Part shown: positions 16,634-24,978 of the stretch, one piece after another
Position numbering within the stretch: the first letter of the stretch is position 1
Layout of the letters: the number at the start of each line of letters is the position of its first letter
The notes under the pieces: generated by a model
Told to the model about the DNA's origin: nothing
The model's database searches: none
The model's input: only the letters and a program-made list of their open reading frames with translations
Source: Thermoactinomyces intermedius
GTDB taxonomy: Bacteria > Bacillota > Bacilli > Thermoactinomycetales > Thermoactinomycetaceae
Direction: 5' to 3' (one strand)
NCBI RefSeq assembly: GCF_016055025.1
Contig: NZ_JAECVW010000006.1
DNA length: 64,000 nucleotides
Position numbers and translations under genes: made by a program

Positions 16634-19132
16634 TTATGGGACAGATTGATATGCATCCAGTTGCACATCTTCGGGTTGTTTTTGCTTCCTGAAACCGGGA
16701 CGGGTGTCGAAAGCCTCAAACAGCCGCTCTTCCAGCACGCGGATTTCGACTTCATTCACCCGCTTCTCCAAATCGGACATTAAACAGGTTCCGGTCGGCA
16801 AGCTCCGGATCGTTTCAATGTTTTCTTCATTCGGTTCAATGCCGAGGATGTGGCAGGCCGCTTCCGCCTCTTTCGCATCCCGGCACCGGAAAACAAACCG
16901 GCACCCCAGATTGGACCGAATCTCTTCTCCCAACAAATCTTTGGCGTTCTGGCTGATTAAGTAAATGGCGGCGTTTTTGCTGCGTCCGGTCCGTACCAAT
17001 TCTTCCAAAATCGCTCTTCCTTCACTGACTTTGGCCAACCGCCATGATTCATCAAACAACACCAGCTTAAACTCATTTGAAGACTGGTTGGAAAAGCGGC
17101 GGGAAAAATCGGAAATCGCCATCAAGAGGGCAATGGCCATCCGGCCATAATCGGATTTGCTTTCATCCGGAAGTTTCAAATCCTCCACCTGCAAAATGGT
17201 CAAACGCATGGACAGATCAATGGCCTTTTGCGTGCCGTCCCCGAACAACAGTTGGCCTTGCCCGGACGTCGCCAGATAACTTAACACATCCACAATCTCT
17301 TCCAGGCTGTCCTGCCGTTTTTCCGGAGCTTCTTTGGTCACCTCACGCAATTGATCAATGACTTTCATCATGCTCGGTTCCGGATGTTTCAACACTTCAT
17401 CGACAGCTTTTCCGATCACAATCGCCTCATATGTGCCGTCTTCAGACCGCGCCAGAAACTGCAATATTTTTTTGGCGGTCTCGCCCGCCGCTTGTTTTTC
17501 GGACGGACTGACCACGCCCGCCAACGGATCCAGCTTCCCGCGGTCTTCACGGCTTGCCCGCAGGGTGACCACCCGGGTCATGTCCTTTAATTCCGGCAGC
17601 GCATCCACCCAGTGCGCCCGTTCATCTTTGGGGTCGAAAATCAGCACTTTGGCGCCGTTTAACAGTGCTTGATAGGCAAGCAAGTTGGCACCCAGCGATT
17701 TTCCGGCCCCCAACGCCCCGATAAATGCGGCGGATGCCGTCGTGCTTAACTTTTTATCCTTGGGTCCCCGGTCATGTTGGAAAAAGACCGGCAAATTGCG
17801 GGACATCCCGATAAAATGACCTTGTCCGTCCCCGAGCTGTCGGGTGGCTCCGATCATGCCGGCGGCCACGGCAGCCGGTTCCATGTAATGAATATAGTCA
17901 TGGATGTACCTTTTCGCACCGGGAATGAATTCGTTAAACCCACGCCATTGGTCTCCATAGGGAACTTCCACCTGAATCATCATGTCGCTGTACAAATCCT
18001 TCACCAGCTGAATCCGTAAATTCAACTCTTCGGGTGAAGAAGCGTAGACACATAAAACGACAGAAGTTGTGATTAATGGAAATTTGTCGGTACGCAAATG
18101 GTTTTCCAGTTCATTGGCATCCTGGCGGCTGTGCAAAATGTGATATGCGGTTTCCACGCCGCTTTCCGCCGCGTGTTCGTCCTCGGCTTTCAGTTCTTTT
18201 TTCTTCTTCAACACCTGGGATAACGCTTTGGCGTATTCGATCGTCTCCGTCCGGACCGAGGCCTCCACGGGAAACGAAAGGTTTTGCAGGTGATATAACC
18301 ATTCCAATCCCGGGAAAGGCGATTTATCAGGGATGTGGGAAATCGTCAGAAAAGCCATATATCCTTTTTTGGTTTTTCCCGACACGTGTTGTTCAACGAT
18401 CAAATTCCGGCCGTGTGAATCATCAAACCGGCCTTCCGCCAATGTCAAAATATCCCTGGCCGGACGGATTCCTTTTTTCCCTTTGACTTCTGCCGGAAGG
18501 GCCTTGGGTTTCCAGTCTTTCCGCCGCGGCGCTTCCCCGATCCCGCGATAAAATCCCCGTCGGATCAGCCATTCCAGATCAGCGGTATCCACACGTCTGG
18601 CACGCAAATAACCATTGATCCTGGAAAAAATCATTTCCTCCTGCACACGATACGCCTGGATTTCCTCTTCAAAAATTTCCGGGGCATCCGTTCCGGCCTG
18701 ATTGTTTAAATACCTTTTAAAATCTTTCCAGATATACCGGAGCTCATTTAAAAAAGAAAGCCCTTTGACCGTGGCCGGTTTCAACTTGACCCCCATAAAA
18801 AAACGATTTTGGTGTATTTCTTTTCCGCGTAAATGTTCCACTGCCGCCTGAATATGCTTTTTTCCCGTCTCTTTCAATTCGTCACACAAACCTGCCTCCA
18901 TCACCCGGCGCTGTTCTTCCAGGCTTTGGTACTGAGGTACCACCAATGCGTGCGTATCCGCATGGATATTCCAATAAAAAGCCTCCAAATTCGCATGGAG
19001 GCTGAGCTTATCATCCATTGACCGATAATCATAGTTAAACCGCTGTAATTCGTAATAAGCGTAAACGGCTCCATCTTGCCCGAAAACCAAGTTGTCTTCA
19101 AAATATTTCACGGGAAAAGGTATGCGCGTCAC
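16634..19132 (-). CDS. VirB4/ConE-like conjugation ATPase
   Basis: 832 aa from GTG 19132, overlapping the TcpE-like gene by 4 bp (GTGA). The N-terminal half matches the VirB4-type CagE/TrbE pattern (FNYDYRSMDDKLSLHANLEAFYWNI; FFMGVKLKP). The C-terminal half is the ATPase: Walker A GALGAGKSLGANLL near residue 476, FDPKDER, and Walker B FKLVLFDESWRLA near residue 692, followed by IYLISQNAKDL. In type IV secretion this ATPase powers assembly and transport at the membrane. This is the best single marker that the operon is a conjugation-type system. Confidence 0.92.
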   Translation of the reverse strand: MTRIPFPVKYFEDNLVFGQDGAVYAYYELQRFNYDYRSMDDKLSLHANLEAFYWNIHADTHALVVPQYQSLEEQRRVMEAGLCDELKETGKKHIQAAVEHLRGKEIHQNRFFMGVKLKPATVKGLSFLNELRYIWKDFKRYLNNQAGTDAPEIFEEEIQAYRVQEEMIFSRINGYLRARRVDTADLEWLIRRGFYRGIGEAPRRKDWKPKALPAEVKGKKGIRPARDILTLAEGRFDDSHGRNLIVEQHVSGKTKKGYMAFLTISHIPDKSPFPGLEWLYHLQNLSFPVEASVRTETIEYAKALSQVLKKKKELKAEDEHAAESGVETAYHILHSRQDANELENHLRTDKFPLITTSVVLCVYASSPEELNLRIQLVKDLYSDMMIQVEVPYGDQWRGFNEFIPGAKRYIHDYIHYMEPAAVAAGMIGATRQLGDGQGHFIGMSRNLPVFFQHDRGPKDKKLSTTASAAFIGALGAGKSLGANLLAYQALLNGAKVLIFDPKDERAHWVDALPELKDMTRVVTLRASREDRGKLDPLAGVVSPSEKQAAGETAKKILQFLARSEDGTYEAIVIGKAVDEVLKHPEPSMMKVIDQLREVTKEAPEKRQDSLEEIVDVLSYLATSGQGQLLFGDGTQKAIDLSMRLTILQVEDLKLPDESKSDYGRMAIALLMAISDFSRRFSNQSSNEFKLVLFDESWRLAKVSEGRAILEELVRTGRSKNAAIYLISQNAKDLLGEEIRSNLGCRFVFRCRDAKEAEAACHILGIEPNEENIETIRSLPTGTCLMSDLEKRVNEVEIRVLEERLFEAFDTRPGFRKQKQPEDVQLDAYQSVP

Positions 19133-19527
19133 GGCAACTCCCTCCTGGATGCAAATCGGTATGATACTTCCCCTTCGTATTGATAAACATGATCTCTGGG
19201 TTTTTCAATTTCCTTGTAACGCGCAAAGTGATGCGGACTGAAAAAATGTTCGATCCATCGTATGATAAACCGGTGCGGCGCTTTGCCATCCAGCGTTTTT
19301 CTTGTGAAAAACCAAGAAACCAGGGCCGGAATCCCCACAAATTTCACAAGAAAAAAATCGATCCAGCTGACCGGCGGAAATTTGTTTAAAATCACCATCA
19401 CAATCAAGGCTCCGACAAAAAACGCCATTTGCCGGTAAGATACCGGTAATGGTAAATGGATTCCCTGTATGGAATAGACGGTTTTTTCAATGCGAAAAAC
19501 CTGGTTGTACACACGAATTTGCTTCAT
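19129..19527 (-). CDS. TcpE family conjugation membrane protein
   Basis: 132 aa. The opening MKQIRVYNQVFRIEKTVYSI and the pattern of two membrane segments (MAFFVGALIVMVILNKF; IPALVSWFF) followed by DGKAPHRFIIRWIEHF are what I associate with the TcpE/ConD family. It overlaps both neighbours by 4 bp (the TcpD-position protein upstream, VirB4 downstream). ConD precedes ConE in ICEBs1, the same order as here. Function in the channel is inferred from that family. Confidence 0.78.
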   Translation of the reverse strand: MKQIRVYNQVFRIEKTVYSIQGIHLPLPVSYRQMAFFVGALIVMVILNKFPPVSWIDFFLVKFVGIPALVSWFFTRKTLDGKAPHRFIIRWIEHFFSPHHFARYKEIEKPRDHVYQYEGEVSYRFASRRELP

Positions 19528-19778
19528 TTCAAATAGGCCTCGAACAACCAGCGAAATCCGTCGGAGCCCAGTGATGAAATCAATTCAGGTTGGAAAATGA
19601 AGACGCTGACCAGCATCGCAAACAACGCAAAACCGATGAATGCAGTAAATGCGCGTTTCCAAAACAGTGTCAAACTGATAAAAATCACTGCCAGAAAAAA
19701 CAACGATCCAATTTCCGCCCCGAGCGTTTCCTGGAGTTTTTCGCCAGGGCCTGCTACCAGTAACATCATGTGTGTCAT
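19524..19778 (-). CDS. Small two-helix membrane protein (ConC/TcpD position)
   Basis: 84 aa with three hydrophobic stretches (THMMLLVAGPG, LFFLAVIFISLTLFW, AFIGFALFAMLVSVFIF). It begins 5 bp after the TcpC-like gene and overlaps the TcpE-like gene by 4 bp. It occupies the place of the small ConC/TcpD proteins of Gram-positive conjugation clusters. Sequence alone does not identify a family. Confidence 0.7.
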   Translation of the reverse strand: MTHMMLLVAGPGEKLQETLGAEIGSLFFLAVIFISLTLFWKRAFTAFIGFALFAMLVSVFIFQPELISSLGSDGFRWLFEAYLK

Positions 19779-19782
19779 CTCG

Positions 19783-20691
19783 TCAGACCTCTCCTTGTTC
19801 CATACTGATTACATACCAACGTCCGCCTTCTTTGACGAGCTCAAAGCGGTAATGATCCGTGATCTTGGCTCCCGAAGCCAGATCCTCCAGCAAGACATCA
19901 CAATCGGCAAGATAGACATCCTGTTTTTTGCGGACGGTAAGCTGTTTCATCTCGGAAAATGACAAGATTCCGGTCAAACCCGGCAAAGATTGATTATTTT
20001 TTTCAAAATAAGCGATTTCTTCAGATGTTCCGGTGGTATACACCTTCCAAAAAGATTTCATGAACTGTTCCACTTCGTCACGAACCTTTTGATCCACCGC
20101 TTCCCCGCCACTTTCTTTCCGGTTCTCTTCCTCCTCAGCGGGTGCCTTGGCAACCGGCGGCGGGATAAAACGGGGGTATCCCACGACAAGATAGGACTCA
20201 CCGGCTTTCTTGACGGGAACAATCATATACCGGTCCACTCTCTTTTGGTCATTGGGATTGTTCACGTTGCTCAGAATGGTTTCGGCATACACCGTCACTT
20301 CCGTCACACCGGACCGGTCATCCCTTTCTTTGACCGCCCATGCACTCACGTTGCGGGCATAAGAATTCCACTGAACCTGTTTAAAATCAAGCCCCCCTTG
20401 CACATCCATATTCGGTTTCCAAAAGGGTTTCAACCGCTCTGCCCTGGATTCCTCTTTGCCTTGCGTCCAAAAGAGATATTCTCTGGCGAATTGTTCTGCA
20501 AAAGCCAGTTCCCCGATGACAGGCTGCGTGTTTTTCTGTGCAGGTTCTCCGGCTGCTTCCAATTGGCGCGGGGGCAATTGAATCAAGCCGAATTGAATGG
20601 CCAAAACCACCGTGGAAACACATGCCGTGTAAATAATGAGCAGCCAAAACAAAATCCTCGGAATCTTGCGGCGAATGATCGGCCGTTCCAT
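19783..20691 (-). CDS. TcpC/ConB-like conjugation protein
   Basis: 302 aa, start ATG 20691 behind GGAGGAG. One N-terminal membrane helix (ILFWLLIIYTACVSTVVLAIQFG) and two tandem extracellular NTF2-like segments: one beginning AFAEQFAREYLFWTQGKEESRAERLKPFWKP, the second beginning VEQFMKSFWKVYTTGTSEEIAYF, joined by the family-like PFVPVKKAG...YPRFIPPPVAKAP linker. TcpC and ConB share this plan and form a VirB8-like scaffold. A clear member of the apparatus; 27 bp downstream of the sortase gene. Confidence 0.82.
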   Translation of the reverse strand: MERPIIRRKIPRILFWLLIIYTACVSTVVLAIQFGLIQLPPRQLEAAGEPAQKNTQPVIGELAFAEQFAREYLFWTQGKEESRAERLKPFWKPNMDVQGGLDFKQVQWNSYARNVSAWAVKERDDRSGVTEVTVYAETILSNVNNPNDQKRVDRYMIVPVKKAGESYLVVGYPRFIPPPVAKAPAEEEENRKESGGEAVDQKVRDEVEQFMKSFWKVYTTGTSEEIAYFEKNNQSLPGLTGILSFSEMKQLTVRKKQDVYLADCDVLLEDLASGAKITDHYRFELVKEGGRWYVISMEQGEV

Positions 20692-20718
20692 TTTTCTCCT
20701 CCTTAATGATCTGAGAAG

Positions 20719-21321
20719 TCACTCAAGTTTTATCATTTTTTCTGCCTGGATAATGTATCGTTTTGGAGCCGGCCCGACATATGTGAACGGATAGCAGGTT
20801 GTCAGAGTGAGTACCGGTTTTTCATGCGGAACGATCACCGTGCGGTCATCCGGGGTGGTGATCCACGTTTTGGTAATCGTATATGCAAATTTGCCGTATT
20901 CAGATTGGACGATCAACGAATCTCCCGGTTTCAACCGGCCGATTTTACGGAACACCGTGTCCCGGTGTCCCGATAAAACGGCGTTATCCGGTTCCCCCGG
21001 AAGCACACTCCCGGCAAAATGCCCGACTCCTTTGTCCAGCTCATCCTCATGCGTTCCCTCAATGATCGGCATTTTGGCCTCCAACCCGGGAATGATCAAA
21101 TCAGCAAAATGTTCCCCTTTCTTTGGCCTTTTCTCCTCGGGGACGATCAGCCAATCCTCTTGCGGGGAAGAAACGTTTCCGGTCTCCACCACCGCTTGGG
21201 AAACGGCCTCCGACGTGGTTTCCACCGTTTGCCGTTTCAGGAAATACGAAACCCCTGAATAACCGGCATAAAAGGCTCCCAGAATCACGATCGAGAGCGC
21301 GACGGCTTTGTCCCATTTCAA
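20719..21321 (-). CDS. Class D-like sortase
   Basis: 200 aa from TTG 21321, overlapping the LPDTA protein gene by 4 bp. N-terminal membrane anchor (AVALSIVILGAFYAGYSGVSYFL), then a sortase domain with catalytic His119 (VLSGHRDTVF), Cys176 (LTLTTCYPF) and Arg188 (APKRYI). The linker and TLTTC core resemble class D enzymes such as YhcS of B. subtilis, which recognise LPxTA-type signals. Its neighbour carries exactly such a signal (LPDTA), so the two look like a dedicated enzyme-substrate pair embedded in a secretion operon. Confidence 0.88.
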   Translation of the reverse strand: MKWDKAVALSIVILGAFYAGYSGVSYFLKRQTVETTSEAVSQAVVETGNVSSPQEDWLIVPEEKRPKKGEHFADLIIPGLEAKMPIIEGTHEDELDKGVGHFAGSVLPGEPDNAVLSGHRDTVFRKIGRLKPGDSLIVQSEYGKFAYTITKTWITTPDDRTVIVPHEKPVLTLTTCYPFTYVGPAPKRYIIQAEKMIKLE

Positions 21322-22262
21322 GACGATTCCACCTTATTCTTGCGGAGAACGTAAACAGAGCCCAGCATGGACAAAGCGCTTCCCAACAAAACGCCGTTCA
21401 AGTCATTCCCGGCGGTATCCGGCAAAACCCCTCCTTCTTCCGTTTGCGGCCGGTTTTGCTTCTGATTTTGTTCCCCGTCACCGGCTGCCGCCAACTGTTT
21501 GGTCTCAGACCCGTCGTTTTCATTATTTTCAGCGTTTGCCGCTTTGGGCGAATATTGCTTCTCCTCGATGGACTCTTTTGGCTTCGTCACTTCGGAGACA
21601 ACCTGGTTTGCCACCGGGCTTTCTTTCCGTACTTCGGATGGTTTCACTTCCTCTTGCTGTCGGGATTCGGGTTGTGCGGATGCTTTGGGAACTTCTTGAA
21701 GATTCGACACGGGCGGACGCTTCTCGTCAGAGGATGAATTTTCCATGTCTGATGGTTTATCGGATGATACCGCTTCTTTTTCCTTCACTTTTGGGGAATC
21801 GGATGGAATGACCGCTTTGCCGATGTCTTCAGGAATTTCTTTCATGGAGGGAAATTCTTTCTCTGTTGGTTGATGATCCTTTTCAGGTTTCGGGGTTTCT
21901 TGCTTATTTTCCAATTCCACCGGTTGATCCGACAAATTTCTTTCCAATTCTTTTCCTTCAAACTGCGGTTGCTCGATTTTCCGGTCCAACTTGCTCGGAG
22001 GCTCATCCAGCGGATGTTGGCCGGGTCCGAAATCGCTGTTGGCAAAAGCGGTTCCCACTCCTGCCGACAAGCCCGTCACAAGGCAAACCGACAACGCCGC
22101 CGCCATCTGATTCACGTTTTTTCCCGCCAACGGCTTGGGTTTGCGCCGGTTTCCCCTCGGATTGGGATATTCAAGGTCAAACTGCCTCAACAGGCTGGAG
22201 TAAAGGTTTCGCGACTGAACATCTGTACGAAACGACTCTAAAATTTGTTTGGGATCTTTCAC
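21318..22262 (-). CDS. LPDTA-motif cell-wall-anchored protein heading the secretion operon
   Basis: 314 aa from GTG 22262 behind AGGAGGG. About 50 N-terminal residues, basic and polar (ending RGNRRKPKPLAGK), precede the hydrophobic segment MAAALSVCLVTGLSAGVGTAFA, so the signal has an unusually long cytoplasmic n-region. The mature part is a low-complexity Lys/Glu/Pro/Ser stalk with no folded domain visible. It ends in a sorting signal: LPDTA at residues 280-284, a hydrophobic helix and the tail RKNK. It is the first gene of the operon and is followed by its own sortase. I do not recognise a homologue; a role as a surface stalk or adhesin is inference. Confidence 0.82.
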   Translation of the reverse strand: MKDPKQILESFRTDVQSRNLYSSLLRQFDLEYPNPRGNRRKPKPLAGKNVNQMAAALSVCLVTGLSAGVGTAFANSDFGPGQHPLDEPPSKLDRKIEQPQFEGKELERNLSDQPVELENKQETPKPEKDHQPTEKEFPSMKEIPEDIGKAVIPSDSPKVKEKEAVSSDKPSDMENSSSDEKRPPVSNLQEVPKASAQPESRQQEEVKPSEVRKESPVANQVVSEVTKPKESIEEKQYSPKAANAENNENDGSETKQLAAAGDGEQNQKQNRPQTEEGGVLPDTAGNDLNGVLLGSALSMLGSVYVLRKNKVESS

Positions 22263-22719
22263 TTCAATCCCTCCTGTCCCTCATTAAAAATAAACAGCGA
22301 AAGAAAAACTCCATGCCAAACCGGTTCAGTCAAGCATCAGGCGGCCATTCATCCGCCCGGCTCCAATCACTTCTTTATCAAAAATGGGAGCAGACATCCT
22401 CCCCCCTTGTAAAAACCGTCGTCATAACTCTTCCTTTTCCATATAATATTACATAAATCGTACTTTTTTCAACACAATTTTGTAAAATTTGCAGATGCGA
22501 ATTTTTTATCAATTTTATTCTTTTGCACACATTTTTTCAGCCGGGACTTGTTTTTTTGACGGTGTTATTATTTATAAAAATAAATGATTACAAGCAAAAC
22601 ATTATTTTTATTAATATATTATTAAATTTTTTATATTAAAAAAGCCGTTTTTTTTCATCTGCGACATTGCAGACCAAAAAAAACGGCAATTTTTGTGAAC
22701 CGGCCTTTCCCTGCGTGAT
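22263..22719. other. AT-rich intergenic region upstream of the secretion operon
   Basis: 457 bp without a convincing gene. Next to the operon it holds the ribosome binding site region of the LPDTA gene; the middle is AT-rich and a promoter for the operon must lie here, but I could not fix one. The left-hand third relative to the VOC gene contains the terminator at 22644-22687. Confidence 0.6.
22644..22687 (-). terminator. Terminator after the VOC gene
   Basis: Stem GCCGTTTTTTTT / AAAAAAAACGGC around an inner pair (TCTGC / GCAGA) followed on the minus strand by TTTTTT. Confidence 0.75.
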
Positions 22720-23112
22720 TCAAGCTGTCCAATGAATCATTCTTTTCTCTAAATTTCCTGTAAAAAGCTCCAGCACGATGCCATCCGGATCTTTAAACTG
22801 AACGGACCATCCTCCTCCCCGGTAAACCGGTTCCCTCACCATCTCCACCCGATGCTCTTTTAACAGGGAAACTGCTCGAAAAAAATCCGGTTCCCGGATG
22901 GAAAAAGCCACATGGTCCATTCCCGGGCCGGCTGCGATGGAACCATCATCCGGCCTTTCCAATAAGCATATCCAGGCATTCCCCCATTCCAGATAAACGT
23001 CCTTCCGGCCTTTGTGCACCAGTTTCATTCCCAAAAGACCGCAATAAAACCGAAGACTTTGCTCCAAGTCCCTCACTCTCAGGGTGAGGTGATTGAAACC
23101 GCTGACGTTCAT
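22720..23112 (-). CDS. VOC-superfamily metalloenzyme, FosA/FosB-like
   Basis: 130 aa. The opening NHLTLRVRDLEQSLRFYCGLLGMKLV, the segment DVYLEWGNAWICL and MDHVAFSI, and the end FKDPDGIVLELFTG follow fosfomycin thiol transferases (FosA/FosB). The three expected metal ligands are present: His8, His67 and Glu115, close to His7/His66/Glu115 in FosB. The loop before the last ligand (YRGGGWSVQFKDPDG) differs from FosA/FosB, so it may instead be a glyoxalase-like or dioxygenase-like VOC protein. Metal-dependent activity is likely; fosfomycin resistance is only possible. Confidence 0.7.
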   Translation of the reverse strand: MNVSGFNHLTLRVRDLEQSLRFYCGLLGMKLVHKGRKDVYLEWGNAWICLLERPDDGSIAAGPGMDHVAFSIREPDFFRAVSLLKEHRVEMVREPVYRGGGWSVQFKDPDGIVLELFTGNLEKRMIHWTA

Positions 23113-23134
23113 CCGCCCTTCTCCTCCGTTTCCG

Positions 23135-23827
23135 TCACACCGTCACATGCAGTGTGTATGTCTGGCTTCCGACCAGGCGGCGGTAGGAATCCACCATTTG
23201 ATAGGGGATTTCAATGGAGTAGGACTGTTTGAACAGGTTGGGGGAAAGACGCAACCGGTCTTTTCCTTCCCAGATCCACTCATACCGCTTCCCCTGATAG
23301 AAGATCCCGTCTTTATACAACGGGAAGGTATTTTCCCCGGGTTCATTGAGGCAAACAAAAAGCGACAACTGATCACAAAATTGCAGCAACCGGAAGTTGC
23401 GCGCGATATTTTCTTCTTCGGTTTCCGTGAAATATTCCCGCAACTGATTTTGTCTGGCCAATTCCTGTTCCCGGAACCTGCGGCAGGCGGGATCGGTCTC
23501 ATTGGTAAAAAAAGAAGCGTAATGCTTGCTGCATAAAAAACCGGCATAATGATCATTGGCAACCACTTTGGAAATCCCCCGGGTATAGGCTTCCAATTTG
23601 GGCAATAACGGATATTCGTAAAAGCTGACCGGATGATTGGTTTTTTCATCCCAAAGCACGGATCGGTCCAGCTCTTCCCACCCGATATCATGGTGGGAAA
23701 TGGCAAACAGCGTTTTGGCGAGGGGCTGAATCGGCTCATCGATGTGCGCCGCCATTTCCCCTGCGATCAACGCATGGTCATGTTGTTTAATCAGAATGAA
23801 ATACTTCCCCCGTTTTCTGACGATCAT
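23135..23827 (-). CDS. DUF3891 family protein
   Basis: 230 aa. The start MIVRKRGKYFILIKQHDHALIAGEMAAHI and the motif ISHHDIGWEELDR, followed by FSHYASLLCSKHYASFF-like text, match what I recall of the DUF3891 family. Histidine and aspartate pairs (QHDHA; HHDIGW) suggest a metal-dependent HD-like hydrolase, which is inference. It shares strand with the VOC gene 22 bp downstream and may be cotranscribed with it. Confidence 0.7.
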   Translation of the reverse strand: MIVRKRGKYFILIKQHDHALIAGEMAAHIDEPIQPLAKTLFAISHHDIGWEELDRSVLWDEKTNHPVSFYEYPLLPKLEAYTRGISKVVANDHYAGFLCSKHYASFFTNETDPACRRFREQELARQNQLREYFTETEEENIARNFRLLQFCDQLSLFVCLNEPGENTFPLYKDGIFYQGKRYEWIWEGKDRLRLSPNLFKQSYSIEIPYQMVDSYRRLVGSQTYTLHVTV

Positions 23828-23862
23828 TCGAAGCCTCTCCTTTTCAAGCCCTTTACACCGCT

Positions 23863-24120
23863 TTATAAAGCGTCATTCATAAACAAAGCCGCATCGGGTT
23901 CCTGTTCATCTTTCTTTTGATCTTTTTTTCCTTTTTGCTCCGATTTGCACGCTTCTTCCATCAACTTTACAAGGGCTTCGTTGAAACTCAGGTTCCTTTT
24001 TCGGCAATAATGCTCAAACGACCTTTCCAACTCCCTCGGCAAAATCACCACCCGTTCCGACTTTGCCGTTTGAACCTGATCCACATTTTGCTGTACAAAC
24101 CGTTGAAAAACATCCATCAT
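23863..24120 (-). CDS. Small hypothetical protein
   Basis: 85 aa from ATG 24120, placed behind GGGGGAAG; a longer reading to 24222 has no ribosome binding site. The middle (SERVVILPRELERSFEHYCRKRNLSFNEALVKLMEEAC) reads as a strand and two helices, reminiscent of ribbon-helix-helix proteins, and the tail is a charged Lys/Asp/Glu run. No family recognised. Confidence 0.6.
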   Translation of the reverse strand: MMDVFQRFVQQNVDQVQTAKSERVVILPRELERSFEHYCRKRNLSFNEALVKLMEEACKSEQKGKKDQKKDEQEPDAALFMNDAL

Positions 24121-24185
24121 AGCTTCCCCCTTTCTTGTAAAAAGAAAAGCCAAACTTCCAAAACAAGAAATTTGGCTTCCGGGTC

Positions 24186-24860
24186 TCACTCCATCTGCTC
24201 CAGATCCAACGGGTTTCCCCACTCGTTTTCATAAATCAGTTTGGACAAATCCAAGCGGTTTTTCCAGCCTTTCTCTTCCAGCATGGGCCTGGGCCGGAAT
24301 TCAACCGGATACCCGATGCAAAGATAGGCAACCAACCGGACGCCTTCCGGCAGCTTCAAAAGTTTCTCCGTTTTCTCTTGATCCAAAATGCTGACCCAGC
24401 CGATTCCGATGCCCTCGGCACGGGCTGCCAGCCACATGTTTTGGATGGCCAGACACGTGCTGAACAAATCGGTCTCCGGCATGGGCCCGCGCCCCAACAC
24501 AAAAGGGGCATCGCGATTCCGGTCACAGGTGACTGCCACATTCACCGGCGCTTCCATGATCCCTTCCAACTTTAAATCCCGGTACAACTTTTTCCGCTGG
24601 GCTTCCGGGATTTTCTCCAATTGTTCACGGTTGGTCTTGATAAATTGATCCTTAATGGACCGGCGCAATGCATAAGAGTTTACAAAAATAAAATTCCACG
24701 GTTGCATAAACCCGACTGAAGGCGCAAAATGAGCCGCCTCTAAAATTCTCTTCAACGCATCCTTGGGAACCGGCTTACCTGAAAAATGACGGATGTCCCG
24801 ACGGGCGCGGATCACCCGGTAAATCACTTCCTGTTCCTCTTTGGAAAAAGTATCGTGCAA
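24186..24860 (-). CDS. bluB: 5,6-dimethylbenzimidazole synthase (BluB)
   Basis: 224 aa nitroreductase-fold enzyme that fragments reduced FMN to make the lower ligand of vitamin B12. TTG 24860 follows GGGAGGC and gives the family length; the longer frame to 24947 has no ribosome binding site. BluB hallmarks are visible: RARRDIRHF near the start, SVGFMQPWNF, PETDLFSTCLAIQNMWLAARAEGIGIGWVSIL, and LCIGYPVEFRPRPMLEEKGW. No other cobalamin gene lies in the window, so it may serve lower-ligand remodelling or salvage. A generic nitroreductase is the alternative. Confidence 0.82.
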   Translation of the reverse strand: MHDTFSKEEQEVIYRVIRARRDIRHFSGKPVPKDALKRILEAAHFAPSVGFMQPWNFIFVNSYALRRSIKDQFIKTNREQLEKIPEAQRKKLYRDLKLEGIMEAPVNVAVTCDRNRDAPFVLGRGPMPETDLFSTCLAIQNMWLAARAEGIGIGWVSILDQEKTEKLLKLPEGVRLVAYLCIGYPVEFRPRPMLEEKGWKNRLDLSKLIYENEWGNPLDLEQME

Positions 24861-24978
24861 ACGAATGCCTCCCTCATTTTCACCCGGTGACAAGAATGCC
24901 TTGCCGGACATTCGCTTTCGGTGGCCGGAACTTTGTTCGGCCCTCACTTCTATTATATTCCTTTTTTAAGATGGTTTT

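Noticed and set aside
10313..22262. Full integrative conjugative element
   Set aside because: No relaxase, integrase, excisionase, att repeats or oriT seen, and both flanks carry ordinary chromosomal genes; called a conjugation-like apparatus instead.
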